From Actinobacteria bacterium HGW-Actinobacteria-7 (GTDB lineage Bacteria > Actinomycetota > Coriobacteriia > Anaerosomatales > PHET01), in assembly GCA_002841275.1 (NCBI GenBank), contig PHET01000013.1:1-64000 (forward strand): 64,000 nucleotides of DNA, read 5' to 3'. Below, piece after piece: positions 37,140-47,819 of this stretch (the first letter of the stretch is position 1; each line of letters opens with the position of its first letter). Position numbers and translations under genes: made by a program. A model generated the notes under the pieces. It did no database searches. It had not been told where the DNA came from and saw nothing but the letters and a program-made list of their open reading frames with translations.

Positions 37140-37676
37140 TTACTTGGCAGCCTTGCCGAGCTTGCGACGGACATACTCGCCCTCGTAGCGAACACCCTTG
37201 CCTTTGTACGGCTCGGGCTTGCGCCAGGCGCGAATCTCGGCGGCCACCTGACCGACGCGCTGCTTGTCGATCCCACTGACCGTGATCTTGGTTGGCGCCG
37301 GAACCTCAAACGTGATGCCCGCCTCGGGTGTCACTACCACGGGGTGGCTGAAGCCCAAAGCGAGCTCCAGGTCCGAGCCCTTAAGAACTGCGCGGTACCC
37401 AACGCCGACGATCTCGAGGTTCTTCGAATAGCCTTCAGAGACTCCAATCACCATGTTGGCGATCAGCGTGCGGGTGAGCCCGTGCAAAGAGCGAGCCTCT
37501 CGGCCATCGTCGGGACGGGTCACCACGATGGCGCCGTCCTCCATTCCGATGGAGAGAATCTCCGTGAAACTCCGCTCGAGCTGGCCCTTGGGGCCCTTCA
37601 CACTGACGGTAGAACCGTCGATCTTTACCTCTACCCCGGACGGAACCGGGATGGGCTGCTTGCCGATACGAGACAC
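37140..37676 (-). CDS. rplF: 50S ribosomal protein L6
   Basis: GTG 37676, eight bases after AAAGGAG, is chosen over the longer track start and gives the standard (V/M)[17 protein letters not shown]-terminus and 178 aa. The C-terminal RNA-binding motif is [21 protein letters not shown]6 sits near the factor-binding site and sarcin-ricin loop. Confidence 0.98.
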   Translation of the reverse strand: MSRIGKQPIPVPSGVEVKIDGSTVSVKGPKGQLERSFTEILSIGMEDGAIVVTRPDDGREARSLHGLTRTLIANMVIGVSEGYSKNLEIVGVGYRAVLKGSDLELALGFSHPVVVTPEAGITFEVPAPTKITVSGIDKQRVGQVAAEIRAWRKPEPYKGKGVRYEGEYVRRKLGKAAK

Positions 37677-37704
37677 GGCTTTCGCTCCTTTCCTTGGTCC
37701 GGGA

Positions 37705-38103
37705 CTACCAGACGTATGCGATGACTTCGCCACCGACGCCCGCGTTACGGGCGGCGCGCTCGGTCATCACACCGGCTGAAGTGGATATGACGGCAATGCC
37801 GAGGCCACCCAACACGCGGGGGAGCTCGTCCTTCTTCGCGTAGACACGCAGACCGGGCTTGCTGATGCGGCGCAGGCCGGTGATAGTGCGCTCCTTGCGA
37901 GCTCCGTACTTCAAGGTGATCTCGAGGCTGTCCTGCGGAGTGCCCTCGATTACCTGGTAGTCGGTGATGTAGCCTTCTTGCTTCAAGATGCGAGCGATCT
38001 CGACGAGCTTCTTGCTCGACGGCATCGTCGTGCTCGCCTTGTAAGCTGAGTTCGCGTTACGGACACGCGTCAGCATATCGGCGATCGGATCGGTCATGCT
38101 CAT
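37705..38103 (-). CDS. rpsH: 30S ribosomal protein S8
   Basis: The 132-aa S8 starts [20 protein letters not shown] and ends in the conserved [20 protein letters not shown] and [14 protein letters not shown] segments. S8 is a central 16S rRNA binder and, in E. coli, the spc-operon autoregulator. AGGAGG lies five bases before the ATG at 38103. Confidence 0.99.
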   Translation of the reverse strand: MSMTDPIADMLTRVRNANSAYKASTTMPSSKKLVEIARILKQEGYITDYQVIEGTPQDSLEITLKYGARKERTITGLRRISKPGLRVYAKKDELPRVLGGLGIAVISTSAGVMTERAARNAGVGGEVIAYVW

Positions 38104-38207
38104 TTGTTCCTCCTATGGTTCGAGATGAGCCCTGTCCGCGGTTCGTGATCGCCCGTGGCAATCACGCCAGACCGGATGGGTCTCTCCGACGGTGCGACGA
38201 AATGGAC

Positions 38208-38393
38208 TTACCAGCTCGCCTTACGCACGCCGGGGAGTTCGCCTCGGAGAGCCAGCTCCCGCACGCAGATACGACACATCCCGAACTGGCGATAAAACGC
38301 CCGGGGCCTGCCGCATCGGCTGCAGCGGTTGTGCTGACGCACGCCGAATTTCGGTGTACGCATCGCCTTGGCGATCATCGACTTCTTAGCCAC
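38208..38393 (-). CDS. rpsN: 30S ribosomal protein S14, type Z (zinc)
   Basis: GTG 38393 with GGAGG six bases upstream gives the 61-aa zinc-type S14: (V/M)[16 protein letters not shown], then two CxxC pairs (CSRCG and CRIC), ending LPGVRKASW. The track start at 38423 would add ten residues that are not family-like. It lies between rplE and rpsH as expected. Confidence 0.98.
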   Translation of the reverse strand: MAKKSMIAKAMRTPKFGVRQHNRCSRCGRPRAFYRQFGMCRICVRELALRGELPGVRKASW

Positions 38394-38443
38394 TTCCAAC
38401 CTCCGTTTCGCGACGGGACGCATCTCCCGCCGAGGGGTTCTTC

Positions 38444-38986
38444 CTACTTCTTGAACGGGAAGCCGAAGGCATCGAGCAGCGCCCTGGCTTCTTCGTCTGT
38501 TTTCGCGCTAGTGACGAACGTGATGTCCATACCACGAGTGCGATCCACCCGGTCGTAGTCGACCTCAGGGAAGATCAACTGCTCCGTTACACCCATGGAG
38601 TAGTTGCCGCGGCCGTCGAAGCTCTTGGCCGAAAGCCCGCGAAAGTCGCGGATGCGGGGGATTGCAGCCGCAACGAGGCGGTCGAAGAACTCCCACATGC
38701 GATCGCCGCGGAGGGTGACCTTCGCACCGATCGGCATTCCCTCCCGGATCTTGAAGCTCGCGATCGACTTGCGTGCTCGCGTGGTCATGGGCTGCTGGCC
38801 CGTGATGATGCGAAGGTCCTCGATTGCTGCATCAAGCTGCTTGATGTCCTGAACCGCGGCGCCCACGCCCATATTCACCACGATCTTCTGCAACCGTGGG
38901 ATCTCGTTCACGTTCTCGTACTGCAGCTGCTCCCGGAGAGCCGGGACCACCTCGCTCCAGTACTTCTCTTTGAGTCTCGGTGCCAT
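38444..38986 (-). CDS. rplE: 50S ribosomal protein L5
   Basis: The 180-aa product from ATG 38986 begins [18 protein letters not shown], matching typical L5 length and start; the track adds 18 upstream residues. L5 binds 5S rRNA and the P-site tRNA elbow. Conserved parts include [16 protein letters not shown] near residue 25 and [18 protein letters not shown] at the end. A GGAGG lies 11 bases upstream, a slightly long spacing. Confidence 0.97.
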   Translation of the reverse strand: MAPRLKEKYWSEVVPALREQLQYENVNEIPRLQKIVVNMGVGAAVQDIKQLDAAIEDLRIITGQQPMTTRARKSIASFKIREGMPIGAKVTLRGDRMWEFFDRLVAAAIPRIRDFRGLSAKSFDGRGNYSMGVTEQLIFPEVDYDRVDRTRGMDITFVTSAKTDEEARALLDAFGFPFKK

Positions 38987-39077
38987 GTTGCGTTCGTCCT
39001 CCATCTTGGGGTTCACAGTGCAGGATTTCTGACCCTGCACCTCCTCGCGACATTCCGCGCGGAGCCAGTCTCACAGA

Positions 39078-39398
39078 CTACTTGTCGATATCGTTGCCGC
39101 ACTTCTTGCAGACACGAACGGGAGTGCCCTCTACACGCTTCCGGCCAATACGAGTGGCCTGCGAGCAGCTCGGGCAGACCAGCATCACATTGCTCACATG
39201 AATCGGAGCCTCGATCTCGAGGATTCCGCCCTTGGGGCTGCGCTGGGTCGGCTTCGTCGCCTTCTTGACCATGTTGATGCGCTCAACGATGACGCGGGAC
39301 TTGTATGGCAAGGTCGCGATGACCTTGGCCTCCTTGCCCTTGTCCTTGCCGGCGATCACTTTGACCTTGTCGCCCGTACGGATGCTCAGCTTTGTCAT
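39078..39398 (-). CDS. rplX: 50S ribosomal protein L24
   Basis: The 106-aa L24 has the KOW motif KVKVIAGKDKGKEAKVIAT near residue 11 and the signature KKATKPTQRSPKGGILEIEA. Its C-terminus carries two CxxC pairs (CPSC and CKKC), a zinc-ribbon-like ending found in some L24 proteins. It initiates 50S assembly near the exit tunnel. It lies ten bases after rplN. Confidence 0.98.
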   Translation of the reverse strand: MTKLSIRTGDKVKVIAGKDKGKEAKVIATLPYKSRVIVERINMVKKATKPTQRSPKGGILEIEAPIHVSNVMLVCPSCSQATRIGRKRVEGTPVRVCKKCGNDIDK

Positions 39399-39408
39399 TT
39401 CAATCCTC

Positions 39409-39777
39409 CTAGAGCACTTCGGGCGCGAGCGAAACGATCTTCATATACCGACGGTCGCGAAGCTCGCGAGCCACCGGGCCGAAGATACGCGTACCACGCG
39501 GGTTGCCCTGAGCGTCGATGATGACCGCAGCATTGTCATCGAATCTGATGTAGCTGCCGTCTGTACGACGAACTTCCTTCTTGGTGCGAACCACTACCGC
39601 ACGAACAACATCGCCCTTCTTGACTGCACCATTGGGAATCGCTTCCTTGACGGCGCAGACGATGATGTCGCCTACGTACGCATAGCGTCTCTTTGAGCCA
39701 CCGAGAACTTTGATGCACAAGACCTTCCGTGCACCCGAGTTGTCGGCCACCTTCAGCCGGGTTTCTGCCTGGATCAT
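39409..39777 (-). CDS. rplN: 50S ribosomal protein L14
   Basis: The 122-aa L14 begins [27 protein letters not shown] and has [23 protein letters not shown] in the middle and the conserved [13 protein letters not shown] end. It is a subunit-interface protein that contacts 16S helix 14. The order rpsQ-rplN-rplX-rplE is standard. Confidence 0.99.
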   Translation of the reverse strand: MIQAETRLKVADNSGARKVLCIKVLGGSKRRYAYVGDIIVCAVKEAIPNGAVKKGDVVRAVVVRTKKEVRRTDGSYIRFDDNAAVIIDAQGNPRGTRIFGPVARELRDRRYMKIVSLAPEVL

Positions 39778-39849
39778 CTACGAATCCTCCGTTGACTTAC
39801 GGTCCGTGAGCGGTGCGCCGTCCATGACGCACATCTTCGGCCGAAGAAC

Positions 39850-40110
39850 CTATTTAGCCTTCTCGACGATCTCGACGAGACGCCACCGCTTCAGCTTGGA
39901 AAGCGGACGCGTCTCCATCACGACCACAGTGTCACCGACACCGCAGGCATTCTCTTCGTCGTGAGCGTGGAGCTTCTTGGACATAGTGATCATCTTGCCG
40001 TAGAGCGGGTGCTTCTTGCGCTCTTCGATTCTGACCACGCAGGTCTTGTCGCCGGCAGTAGATACCACGATGCCCTGACGAGACTTGCGACGATTACGGT
40101 CGGTAGTCAT
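39850..40110 (-). CDS. rpsQ: 30S ribosomal protein S17
   Basis: The 86-aa OB-fold S17 starts [18 protein letters not shown] and carries [18 protein letters not shown] near residue 24 and the [21 protein letters not shown] end. It is a primary binder of 16S rRNA. It follows rpmC by 14 bases. Confidence 0.98.
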   Translation of the reverse strand: MTTDRNRRKSRQGIVVSTAGDKTCVVRIEERKKHPLYGKMITMSKKLHAHDEENACGVGDTVVVMETRPLSKLKRWRLVEIVEKAK

Positions 40111-40124
40111 ACCTTCTCCTCCAC

Positions 40125-40340
40125 CTACGACGCGGCCGCGTCACGCTGGGCCGCGATTGCGCGGGCGCGCAACTCAGTGTGCAAACGCGCGATATCCTTC
40201 TTGATAAAGGCGATCTTGCCAGTATTGTCGAGCTGTCCCGTCGCAAGACGGAACCTCATGTTGAACAGCTCGGCGCGCATGGCCTTAAGCTTCTCTGCGA
40301 GCTCAGCATCTGTGAGCTCACGAATCTCCGTTGTCTTCAT
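40125..40340 (-). CDS. rpmC: 50S ribosomal protein L29
   Basis: The 71-aa two-helix protein begins [19 protein letters not shown] and contains [17 protein letters not shown] and the [14 protein letters not shown] helix, the complete L29. It lies by the exit tunnel. It begins directly after the rplP stop with no spacer. Confidence 0.98.
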   Translation of the reverse strand: MKTTEIRELTDAELAEKLKAMRAELFNMRFRLATGQLDNTGKIAFIKKDIARLHTELRARAIAAQRDAAAS

Positions 40341-40769
40341 CTACGCCTCCCCGCCGCTATCGGCACGGGTCACGAACTTGCACCTGATCGGGAGCTTATG
40401 TGCCGCGAGGCGCATGGCTTCCTTGGCAACTTCCTCCGAGACACCGGCGATTTCGAACATGACACGACCGGGCTTGACCACGGCAACCCACTTCTCGGGG
40501 TTACCCTTACCGGAACCCATACGGGTCTCCGCAGGCTTCTGAGTGATCGGCTTGTCCGGGAAGATGTTTATCCAGACCTTACCGCCACGCTTCATATAGC
40601 GCGTCATCGCGATACGTGAAGCCTCAATCTGCCTGTTGGTAATCCAGGCCGGCTCGAGGGCCTTGAGGCCATACTCGCCGAAGTGAACCTGGGTACCGCC
40701 CTTGGCAGCGCCCTTCCAGTTGCTACCGCGCTGTACTTTGCGATGCTTTACTCGCTTGGGCAGCAGCAT
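40341..40769 (-). CDS. rplP: 50S ribosomal protein L16
   Basis: The 142-aa L16 begins [20 protein letters not shown], has [21 protein letters not shown] near residue 31 and [20 protein letters not shown] near 82. It helps position A-site tRNA. It abuts rpsC upstream and rpmC downstream without spacers. Confidence 0.99.
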   Translation of the reverse strand: MLLPKRVKHRKVQRGSNWKGAAKGGTQVHFGEYGLKALEPAWITNRQIEASRIAMTRYMKRGGKVWINIFPDKPITQKPAETRMGSGKGNPEKWVAVVKPGRVMFEIAGVSEEVAKEAMRLAAHKLPIRCKFVTRADSGGEA

Positions 40770-41477
40770 CTAGCGCCTCCCTTCGTTACGACCCTCACGA
40801 CGGGGACGCGGTGCACGCGTACCCTCGATCGCAGGGTTGGGAGCCTGCTGTCCAGGCAGGACCTCACCGTGATAGACCCATACCTTGATACCGACGGCAC
40901 CCATGCCCGTACGGGCAACAGATGTACCGTAATCAATCTTGGCTCGCAGGGTGTGCAGCGGAACGCGACCCTCGCGATACCACTCCCGGCGACCCATCTC
41001 GGCGCCACCAAGTCGACCTGAGCACTGGACTCGGATTCCGAGTGCACCGCTCTTCATTGCCGAAGCAACAGCCTTGCGCATGGCGCGGCGGAATGCGACG
41101 CGGCCAACAAGCTGCTCGCCAACGGACTGTGCGATGAGTGTAGCGTCGAGTTCCGGGCGCTTGATTTCGATGATATTGACCGAGACGGTTCCGCCCGCGA
41201 TCTTCTCAAGCTCCTTGCGAAGAACGTCGACTTCGGCGCCCTTCTTGCCGATGACGATGCCCGGACGAGCGGTCCACAGCTCAATCGCGGTCTTATCACC
41301 CTTGCGCTCGATCTCAATACGCGACACGGCTGCGCGACGAAGACGCGCATCCAGGAAGCGGCGGATCTTGACGTCGTTCTCAAGCGTCTTGGCGTAGTCC
41401 TTACCGGCATACCAGCGGGAGCGCCAGTTCTCGGTGATGCCTAGACGCAGGCCGATCGGATAGACCTTCTGTCCCAT
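40770..41477 (-). CDS. rpsC: 30S ribosomal protein S3
   Basis: ATG 41477 gives the family start [18 protein letters not shown] and 235 aa; the longer track start adds unrelated residues from the rplV overlap region. The KH domain has [19 protein letters not shown] near residue 62, followed by the C-terminal domain with [19 protein letters not shown]3 forms part of the mRNA entry tunnel. The C-terminus is a basic tail. Confidence 0.98.
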   Translation of the reverse strand: MGQKVYPIGLRLGITENWRSRWYAGKDYAKTLENDVKIRRFLDARLRRAAVSRIEIERKGDKTAIELWTARPGIVIGKKGAEVDVLRKELEKIAGGTVSVNIIEIKRPELDATLIAQSVGEQLVGRVAFRRAMRKAVASAMKSGALGIRVQCSGRLGGAEMGRREWYREGRVPLHTLRAKIDYGTSVARTGMGAVGIKVWVYHGEVLPGQQAPNPAIEGTRAPRPRREGRNEGRR

Positions 41478-41484
41478 GCGGCTC

Positions 41485-41826
41485 CTACGCCTCCTCTCGC
41501 GACGTGACGACCACGGTGATGTGGCTCGTGCGCTTGTTGATGCGGAACGCCCGGCCCATGGCACGCGGCTGGATACGCTTCAAAGTGGGGCCCTCATCGA
41601 CGAAGGTCGCGCCGACGACGAGGTCATCTGCCTTCAAGTGAAGGTTGTGAACTGCGTTGGCAACTGCGCTATTGAGGGTCTTCTCAACGATCTCTGCGGC
41701 CGCACGAGGCGAGAACTTCAGGATGGTAAGTGCCTCATCAACGGACTTGCCGCGAATAAGGTCCACCACCAGGCGCGCCTTGCGCGGGCTCACACGCTGA
41801 TAACGTGCTACTGCTCTGGCTTCCAT
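41485..41826 (-). CDS. rplV: 50S ribosomal protein L22
   Basis: The 113-aa L22 starts [26 protein letters not shown] and carries the tunnel loop with the conserved [23 protein letters not shown]. It lines the narrow part of the exit tunnel. It starts three bases after rpsS and ends seven bases before rpsC. Confidence 0.99.
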   Translation of the reverse strand: MEARAVARYQRVSPRKARLVVDLIRGKSVDEALTILKFSPRAAAEIVEKTLNSAVANAVHNLHLKADDLVVGATFVDEGPTLKRIQPRAMGRAFRINKRTSHITVVVTSREEA

Positions 41827-41829
41827 CTC

Positions 41830-42108
41830 CTACCTCTTGCCCTTCTTGTCAGAGGCCTTGTGACCGCGGAAGGTCCGAGTCGGCGAGAACTCGCCGAGCT
41901 TGTGACCGACCATCGACTCGGTGACATAGACCGGAACGTGCTTGCGGCCGTCGTGAACCGCGATAGTGTGCCCTACCATCTCAGGGAAGATGGTCGAGGA
42001 ACGTGACCAGGTCTTGATGACCTTCTTCTCGCTCGCCTCATTCATCGCGTGAATTCGCTCGAGGAGACGAGGCTGGACGAACGGGCCTTTCTTCAAGCTT
42101 CTGCTCAT
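41830..42108 (-). CDS. rpsS: 30S ribosomal protein S19
   Basis: The 92-aa S19 begins [19 protein letters not shown] and contains the signature [21 protein letters not shown] and [14 protein letters not shown]. It is a head protein of the 30S subunit that interacts with S13. It follows rplB by 21 bases. Confidence 0.99.
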   Translation of the reverse strand: MSRSLKKGPFVQPRLLERIHAMNEASEKKVIKTWSRSSTIFPEMVGHTIAVHDGRKHVPVYVTESMVGHKLGEFSPTRTFRGHKASDKKGKR

Positions 42109-42129
42109 CTGCTACTGACCTCCTTTTCG

Positions 42130-42960
42130 CTACTTCTTGCGACGACGGATGATAAGGCGGCTAGACGCCTTCTTCTTGCTTCGAGTGCGGTGACCCTTGG
42201 TGGGAACGCCCCACGGAGTAACAGGGTGGCGACCGGCAGACTTGTTCTTGCCCTCGCCACCACCATGCGGGTGGTCGACCGGGTTCATCGCGGTACCACG
42301 TACGGTCGGACGCTTGCCGGCCCAGCGGTTACGTCCGGCCTTGCCGATGGTGATGTTGCTATGGTCGGAGTTGCCAACCTCACCGATGGTGGCGCGGCAC
42401 GTGATGAGAACTCGACGCATTTCCGAGCTGGGCATACGCAGAATCGCGTAGCCACTTTCCTTGCCCATCAGCTGGATGGACGTGCCTGCTGACCTCGCAA
42501 GCGCGGCACCCCGGCCGGGCTGCAACTCAACCGCGTGGACGACGGTACCAACCGGAATGTCCGAGAGCGGCAACGAGTTGCCGGGCTTGATGTCAGCGCC
42601 CGTGCCATTGACGACCGTATCGCCGACCTTCAGACCCTTGGGGCAAAGGATGTAGCGCTTCTCGCCGTCGGCGTAGTGAAGCAGCGCGATACGAGCTGAC
42701 CTGTTGGGGTCGTACTCGATGGTTGCAACCTTCGCCGGGACGACATCCTTGTTTCGCTTGAAGTCGATGACTCGATACTGACGCTTGTGGCCACCACCCT
42801 GGTGACGCGTGGTGATGCGCCCGTTGTTGTTACGGCCACCCTTCTTGGGGAGCGGCTGCACCAATGACTTCTCGGGAGTGCTCCGCGTGATCTCTGCAAA
42901 GTCAGAGACCGACTGGAAACGACGACCCGGTGAAGTCGGCTTGTACTTCTTAAGTCCCAT
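42130..42960 (-). CDS. rplB: 50S ribosomal protein L2
   Basis: The 276-aa L2 begins [21 protein letters not shown] and carries the peptidyl-transferase-proximal segment [19 protein letters not shown] near residue 220, with the conserved His. It is required for subunit association and peptidyl transfer. It is separated from rplW by 132 bases, longer than the other gaps in this cluster. Confidence 0.99.
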   Translation of the reverse strand: MGLKKYKPTSPGRRFQSVSDFAEITRSTPEKSLVQPLPKKGGRNNNGRITTRHQGGGHKRQYRVIDFKRNKDVVPAKVATIEYDPNRSARIALLHYADGEKRYILCPKGLKVGDTVVNGTGADIKPGNSLPLSDIPVGTVVHAVELQPGRGAALARSAGTSIQLMGKESGYAILRMPSSEMRRVLITCRATIGEVGNSDHSNITIGKAGRNRWAGKRPTVRGTAMNPVDHPHGGGEGKNKSAGRHPVTPWGVPTKGHRTRSKKKASSRLIIRRRKK

Positions 42961-43092
42961 CTCAACTCCTTCCGTCCGATCGCCCGCGCCGTCTGGGACA
43001 AACGCGACGCTGACTCCGGACTACCACGGTGCCGGGCGGCTCCATATACGAACCTACCACAACACCCTCACGACCCTTGCGAGTCGACGAAC

Positions 43093-43380
43093 CTACACTG
43101 TCGGGAAGATATCGAGCTTGTCGCCCGCCTTGAGCGTGACGATTGCCTTCTTCCAGTCGCGCGTCTTGCCCTTGGCAACGCGCACGCGACGCGGCTTGCC
43201 GGTGACATTCATGGTGTTCACGTTGGTAACAGTGACATCGAAGATCTCAGTGATCGCCTGGGCGACCTGAGTCTTGTTCGAGCTCTTGGCGACCTCGAAG
43301 GTGTAACGGTTCTGCTCGATCATCGAGTAGGACTTCTCCGAGATGATCGGACGAATGATGATATCGCGTGGATCGTACAT
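43093..43380 (-). CDS. rplW: 50S ribosomal protein L23
   Basis: ATG 43380 overlaps the rplD stop (TAATG) and gives 95 aa starting MYDPRDIIIRPIISEKSYSM; the track adds eight residues. The protein has YTFEVAKSSNKTQVAQAITEIFDV near residue 24 and the PRRVRVAKGKTRDWKKAIVTL end. L23 docks trigger factor and SRP at the tunnel exit. Confidence 0.98.
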   Translation of the reverse strand: MYDPRDIIIRPIISEKSYSMIEQNRYTFEVAKSSNKTQVAQAITEIFDVTVTNVNTMNVTGKPRRVRVAKGKTRDWKKAIVTLKAGDKLDIFPTV

Positions 43381-44003
43381 TAGGACAGCACCCCCTCGAG
43401 CCAAGTCAGAGCCGGCTTCGTGAAGAGCACGGCGGTGTTGTCGACAAGATCATATGTGTTCGCTTCAGAAGCGGTGATCACACGGACGCGAGGCAGATTA
43501 CGGAACGAAAGCATGGCGTTCACGTCATCGGGCTCAACAACGATAGTGACGCGACCAGTGATTCCGAGGCCCTTGAGGACATCGGCAGCGGCCTTGGTTG
43601 CGGGCTTGTCGAAGGCGAAGCCGTCGATGACGAACAGAGACTCATCAGCGAGCTTGGCCGAGAGAACCGAGCGCATTGCCAGCTTGACGACCTTGTTCGG
43701 CACTTTGAACGCATAGCTGCGGGGATGGGGGCCGAATACCGCGCCGCCGCCCTTCCACTGCGGAGCACGCGTCGTACCCTGACGGGCGCGACCAGTACCC
43801 TTCTGACGCCACGGCTTCTTCCCGCCTCCGGAAACCATTCCGCGGGTCTTGCTATCGTGCGTCCCCGAGCGACGCGCGGCCATCTGGCTGCGCACCACCT
43901 GGTGAACGACGAAGGTGTTCGGCTCGATGCCGAAGACGCCGTCGGCAAGCTCGGCAGTGCCGACCTTCTTGCCTTTCGCGTCCTTGATCTCGATGCTAGC
44001 CAT
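43380..44003 (-). CDS. rplD: 50S ribosomal protein L4
   Basis: The 207-aa L4 has the loop GMVSGGGKKPWRQKGTGRARQG near residue 55 that enters the exit tunnel, and GGAVFGPHPRSYAF near 85. In E. coli it autoregulates the S10 operon. The stop overlaps the rplW start, which implies translational coupling. Confidence 0.99.
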   Translation of the reverse strand: MASIEIKDAKGKKVGTAELADGVFGIEPNTFVVHQVVRSQMAARRSGTHDSKTRGMVSGGGKKPWRQKGTGRARQGTTRAPQWKGGGAVFGPHPRSYAFKVPNKVVKLAMRSVLSAKLADESLFVIDGFAFDKPATKAAADVLKGLGITGRVTIVVEPDDVNAMLSFRNLPRVRVITASEANTYDLVDNTAVLFTKPALTWLEGVLS

Positions 44004-44041
44004 CTTCTCTACTCCCTAAAGGTTGTCACCGGCGAAACGCA

Positions 44042-44662
44042 CTACGCCATGCGAATGGTCAGCAGCGCGCCCTTGCCACCGGGAACGGCGCCCTTGACAA
44101 TCAACAGATTCTGCTCGGAATCGATCTTGACGAGGTCGAGGTTCCGTACCGTTACAACCTCAGACCCCATGTGACCAGGCATCTTCTTACCGCGAAAGAT
44201 TCGCGCCGGGGTGGCGCATTGTCCCACGGAACCCGGCACGCGGTGAGAGTGTGAGCCATGGCCACCAGGGCCACCTTTGAAGTTGTGACGCTTCATGACT
44301 CCAGCGAAACCCTTACCCTTGCTCACGCCGGTAACGTGAACAGACTTTGCCTCAGCAAAAGCATCGACGGTAATCGTCGAGCCTACCTTCACGCTCTCCT
44401 CGTCACCGAGGCGTATCTCCATCAGGTGACGCTTGGGCTCGACTCCGGCCTTGTCAAAGTGGCCATGCATCGGCTTGTTGACCTTGCGCTCAGCGATGTC
44501 ACCGAATCCGATCTGAATGGCGCGATAGCCATCAGTCTTATCCGTCTTCACCTGGGTCACGACGCACGGTCCCGCCTCAATGACGGTGACCGGTAGGAGA
44601 CGATCGTCCTCGCTCCAGACCTGCGTCATCCCCAGCTTGCGGCCAAGGATAGTGGTTACCAT
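44042..44662 (-). CDS. rplC: 50S ribosomal protein L3
   Basis: The 206-aa L3 begins MVTTILGRKLGMTQVW and carries the conserved KGKGFAGVMKRHNFKGGPG near residue 118 and the FRGKKMPGHMGSEVVTVRNL segment with the methylatable region. It is an early 50S assembly protein near the peptidyl-transferase centre. A candidate internal promoter lies in the 117-bp gap from rpsJ. Confidence 0.99.
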   Translation of the reverse strand: MVTTILGRKLGMTQVWSEDDRLLPVTVIEAGPCVVTQVKTDKTDGYRAIQIGFGDIAERKVNKPMHGHFDKAGVEPKRHLMEIRLGDEESVKVGSTITVDAFAEAKSVHVTGVSKGKGFAGVMKRHNFKGGPGGHGSHSHRVPGSVGQCATPARIFRGKKMPGHMGSEVVTVRNLDLVKIDSEQNLLIVKGAVPGGKGALLTIRMA

Positions 44663-44767
44663 TCGTCCGTCCTTACCTCAGGCGGTCGTGGGACTCATCG
44701 GGTGCCCAGTGGCACCGTCCCCAGAGGACCGCGTTTTCACGTTGGCGCGCCTCAGCGCAGACCAACG

Positions 44768-44796
44768 ACTATACCAGACCTAGAGCTTGATCTCGA
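44768..44796 (-). promoter_or_regulatory. Candidate internal promoter between rpsJ and rplC
   Basis: On the minus strand TCGAGA (44791-44796, inside the rpsJ 3' end), a 17-base spacer and TATAGT (44768-44773) preceded by TGG form a plausible extended -10 sigma-A promoter, about 105 bases before rplC. In the same gap a small GGTGCC-ACTG-GGCACC hairpin follows. Confidence 0.5.
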
Positions 44797-45088
44797 TATC
44801 AACACCGGCAGGCAGATCAAGCCTCATCAGTGAGTCAACCGTCTTGGCGGTAGGCTCCATGATGTCGATCAAACGCTTGTGTGTACGCATCTCGAACTGC
44901 TCGCGGCTGTCCTTGTTCACGTGCGGCGAGCGGATCACACAGTAAAGGCTGCGGTCGGTCGGCAGCGGAATGGGACCGCATACCTTGGCACCGGTCTTCT
45001 GCGCCGTGTCCACGATCAACTTCGTCGACTGATCGACAATCTCGTGATCGTAGCCCTTGAGGCGGATTCTGATCTTCTGGTTCGCCAA
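44780..45088 (-). CDS. rpsJ: 30S ribosomal protein S10
   Basis: TTG 45088, nine bases after GGAGG, gives (L/M)[19 protein letters not shown] and the normal 102-aa length; the track begins three codons earlier at a GTG that sits on the Shine-Dalgarno. Conserved segments are [16 protein letters not shown] and [17 protein letters not shown]10 also acts as NusE in antitermination. It is the first gene of the S10 cluster, 64 bases after fusA. Confidence 0.98.
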   Translation of the reverse strand: MANQKIRIRLKGYDHEIVDQSTKLIVDTAQKTGAKVCGPIPLPTDRSLYCVIRSPHVNKDSREQFEMRTHKRLIDIMEPTAKTVDSLMRLDLPAGVDIEIKL

Positions 45089-45152
45089 CTCTTTCACCCT
45101 CCGTCATCCGGGGACCAGGCTTCATCGCCTAGGTGTACCGGCCATTGAAGTC

Positions 45153-47240
45153 CTAGGCGTTGCCGCCGACCTTGCTGACAATCTCCTCAGCCACCGACTT
45201 CGGTACCTGTTCGTACGCTTTGAACTGCATGCTGTAGACGGCACGACCCTGGGTCTTGCTGCGCAAGTCGGTCGAGTAGCCGAACATCTCAGAAAGCGGC
45301 ACTTTCGCCCGGATGACCTGAGCGTTGCCGCGCGGTTCCATCTTGTCGATGTGACCACGACGACGATTCAGGTCTCCGATAACGTCGCCCATGAAGTCCT
45401 CGGGGGTCACTACTTCCACGTCCATCGTAGGCTCGAGCAGAACCGGCGAGGACTTGCGCAGACCCTCCTTGATCGCCATGGAACCGGCGATCTTGAATGC
45501 CATCTCGGAGGAGTCCACCTCGTGATACGAGCCATCGATCAGCTCGACCTTGACATCAACGACGGGGAATCCAGCGAGGACGCCCGAGGTGATAGCTTCT
45601 TGGATGCCCTTGTCTACCGACGGCACGTATTCCTTGGGAATCGAGCCACCGACGATCTTGCTGGAGAACTCGTAGCCCGCGCCGGGCTCCTGCGGAATGA
45701 CGTTGATAACCACATGACCGTACTGACCACGACCACCCGATTGACGAGCGAACTTCATGTCCACACGGTCAACACGCTTGCCTGCGGTCTCACGATACGC
45801 AACCTGCGGCTTGCCGACATTCGCCTCGACCTTGAACTCACGCAGAAGGCGGTCGACGATGACCTCGAGGTGAAGCTCGCCCATGCCCGCGATGATGGTC
45901 TGACCCGTCTCAGAGTCCGTACGGACCTTGAACGTCGGATCCTCCTCGGCCAATTTCGCAAGTCCGTGACCGAGCTTGTCCTGCTCGGCTTTGGTCTTCG
46001 GTTCAATCGCGATGTCGATAACGGGATCCGGGAAGACCATCGACTCCAGCAGAACCGGAGCATCCTCGGCGCACAATGTGTCGCCCGTCGTGGTGTTCTT
46101 GAGCCCAACGGCAGCGACGATGTCACCAGCGCGGGCTACATCGATGTCCTCGCGGTGGTTCGCGTGCATCTGCAGAAGACGACCGATGCGCTCCTTGTGG
46201 CCCTTGGTGCTGTTGAGCACATATGAACCCGAGTCAAGTGAACCCGAGTACACCCGGAAGTAGGTGAGCTTGCCGACAAAGGGGTCGGTCATGACCTTGA
46301 AGGCGAGAGCGGCGAACGGAGCCTTGGGATCCGCGGGACGCTCCACCTCTTCGTCGGTCTTCAGGTCGATTCCCTTGATGGCCGCAATATCAAGCGGCGA
46401 TGGTAGGAAGTCGATGACAGCGTCAAGAAGAGGCTGAACGCCCTTGTTCTTGAACGACGCGCCGCAGACGACCGGCGTGCACTTGTTGGCGATACACGCC
46501 TTGCGAAGTCCTGACTTGATCTCGGCGATGGTCAGTTCCTCATCCTCAAGGAACTTCGTCATGAGGTCATCGTCGAGCTCTGCAGCGGCCTCAACAAGCT
46601 CGTGACGGTACATCTCGGCGTCATCGACGAGCTCGGCAGGGATCTCACCGACTGTAGGGTTGATTCCGTTGTCGTCTTCGTTGAAGAACACCGCGTTCAT
46701 CTCAAGCAGGTCGACGAGTCCGATGAACTGATCCTCGGCCCCAATCGGAAGCTGGATGGGTACCGGGCGCGCGTTCAACCGATCCTTCATCATAGCTAGG
46801 ACGTTGTAGAAGTCCGCACCCGAACGATCCATCTTGTTGATGTAAGCCATCCGAGGGACACCATAGGTATCGGCCTGACGCCACACTGTCTCGGACTGAG
46901 GCTCAACGCCACCGACCGCACAGAACACCGCGCACGCACCGTCGAGGACGCGCAGCGAGCGCTCCACCTCGACCGTGAAGTCCACGTGCCCGGGCGTATC
47001 GATAATCTGAATTCGATGATCCTTCCAAAACGACGTGGTCGCAGCGGAGGTGATGGTGATCCCACGCTCCTGCTCCTGAACCATCCAGTCCATCGTCGCG
47101 GCGCCGTCATGCACCTCGCCGATCTTGTGCGTCTTGCCTGTGTAGAAGAGGATGCGCTCGGTCGTCGTCGTCTTGCCGGCGTCGATGTGCGCCATGATTC
47201 CGATGTTGCGTGTCTTCTCCAGTGAGTACTGCTTGGCCAT
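45153..47240 (-). CDS. fusA: Elongation factor G
   Basis: The 695-aa translocation GTPase has the G1 motif [15 protein letters not shown] near residue 18, G3 [17 protein letters not shown] near 80 and G4 [10 protein letters not shown] near 135, followed by domains II to V, including [14 protein letters not shown] and the domain V end. Length and order are normal. It lies between rpsG and rpsJ, the str-operon arrangement, but tuf is not next to it. Confidence 0.99.
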   Translation of the reverse strand: MAKQYSLEKTRNIGIMAHIDAGKTTTTERILFYTGKTHKIGEVHDGAATMDWMVQEQERGITITSAATTSFWKDHRIQIIDTPGHVDFTVEVERSLRVLDGACAVFCAVGGVEPQSETVWRQADTYGVPRMAYINKMDRSGADFYNVLAMMKDRLNARPVPIQLPIGAEDQFIGLVDLLEMNAVFFNEDDNGINPTVGEIPAELVDDAEMYRHELVEAAAELDDDLMTKFLEDEELTIAEIKSGLRKACIANKCTPVVCGASFKNKGVQPLLDAVIDFLPSPLDIAAIKGIDLKTDEEVERPADPKAPFAALAFKVMTDPFVGKLTYFRVYSGSLDSGSYVLNSTKGHKERIGRLLQMHANHREDIDVARAGDIVAAVGLKNTTTGDTLCAEDAPVLLESMVFPDPVIDIAIEPKTKAEQDKLGHGLAKLAEEDPTFKVRTDSETGQTIIAGMGELHLEVIVDRLLREFKVEANVGKPQVAYRETAGKRVDRVDMKFARQSGGRGQYGHVVINVIPQEPGAGYEFSSKIVGGSIPKEYVPSVDKGIQEAITSGVLAGFPVVDVKVELIDGSYHEVDSSEMAFKIAGSMAIKEGLRKSSPVLLEPTMDVEVVTPEDFMGDVIGDLNRRRGHIDKMEPRGNAQVIRAKVPLSEMFGYSTDLRSKTQGRAVYSMQFKAYEQVPKSVAEEIVSKVGGNA

Positions 47241-47283
47241 CTCTGTCCTCAGACCTCTGTCTCTTGTCGGTTACCGGCCGGAA

Positions 47284-47754
47284 CTACCAGCGGTAGTGCG
47301 AGAACGCACGGTTGGACTCGGCCATCTTGAACAGGTCCTCGCGCTTCTTGACCGAGGAACCGGTGCCGTTGGCGGCATCCATGATCTCCCCGGCAAGGCG
47401 CTCGGCCATTGTCTTCTCGCGACGCTTGCGAGAGAAACCGACGATCCAGCGAATCGCGAGTGTGGTGGAGCGACGAGAGTTGACCTCGATCGGCACCTGG
47501 TAGGTAGCACCACCCACGCGCTTGGGGCGAACCTCCAGCGTCGGGCGAACGTTGTCCATGGCCTTCTTGAAGACGGACAACGGGTCGGACCCGGTCTTTA
47601 CTTCAATCTGATCGAACGCACCATATACGATACGCTCGGCAGTGGACTTCTTCCCGTCAAGCAGCACCTTGTTGGTGAGCTGCGTGACAAGACGGTTGTT
47701 GTAGATGGCGTCCGGTGCTACTTCACGGCGGACGGCTGCTGCGCGCCTAGGCAT
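47284..47754 (-). CDS. rpsG: 30S ribosomal protein S7
   Basis: ATG 47754 gives [20 protein letters not shown] and the standard 156 aa; the track adds 13 residues. The conserved segment [18 protein letters not shown] lies near residue 75 and [14 protein letters not shown] near 102. S7 nucleates the 30S head and contacts E-site tRNA. It lies between rpsL and fusA. Confidence 0.99.
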   Translation of the reverse strand: MPRRAAAVRREVAPDAIYNNRLVTQLTNKVLLDGKKSTAERIVYGAFDQIEVKTGSDPLSVFKKAMDNVRPTLEVRPKRVGGATYQVPIEVNSRRSTTLAIRWIVGFSRKRREKTMAERLAGEIMDAANGTGSSVKKREDLFKMAESNRAFSHYRW

Positions 47755-47819
47755 AAGACCTTGTCTCCTCGCAAACGTGTCAGCCGAACGCACACGCGCC
47801 GGCCGAGTATCAGAACGGA

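Noticed and set aside
42961-43092. Promoter in the rplB-rplW gap
   Set aside because: A TATATG-like box is present on the minus strand but no usable -35 or extended -10 accompanies it.
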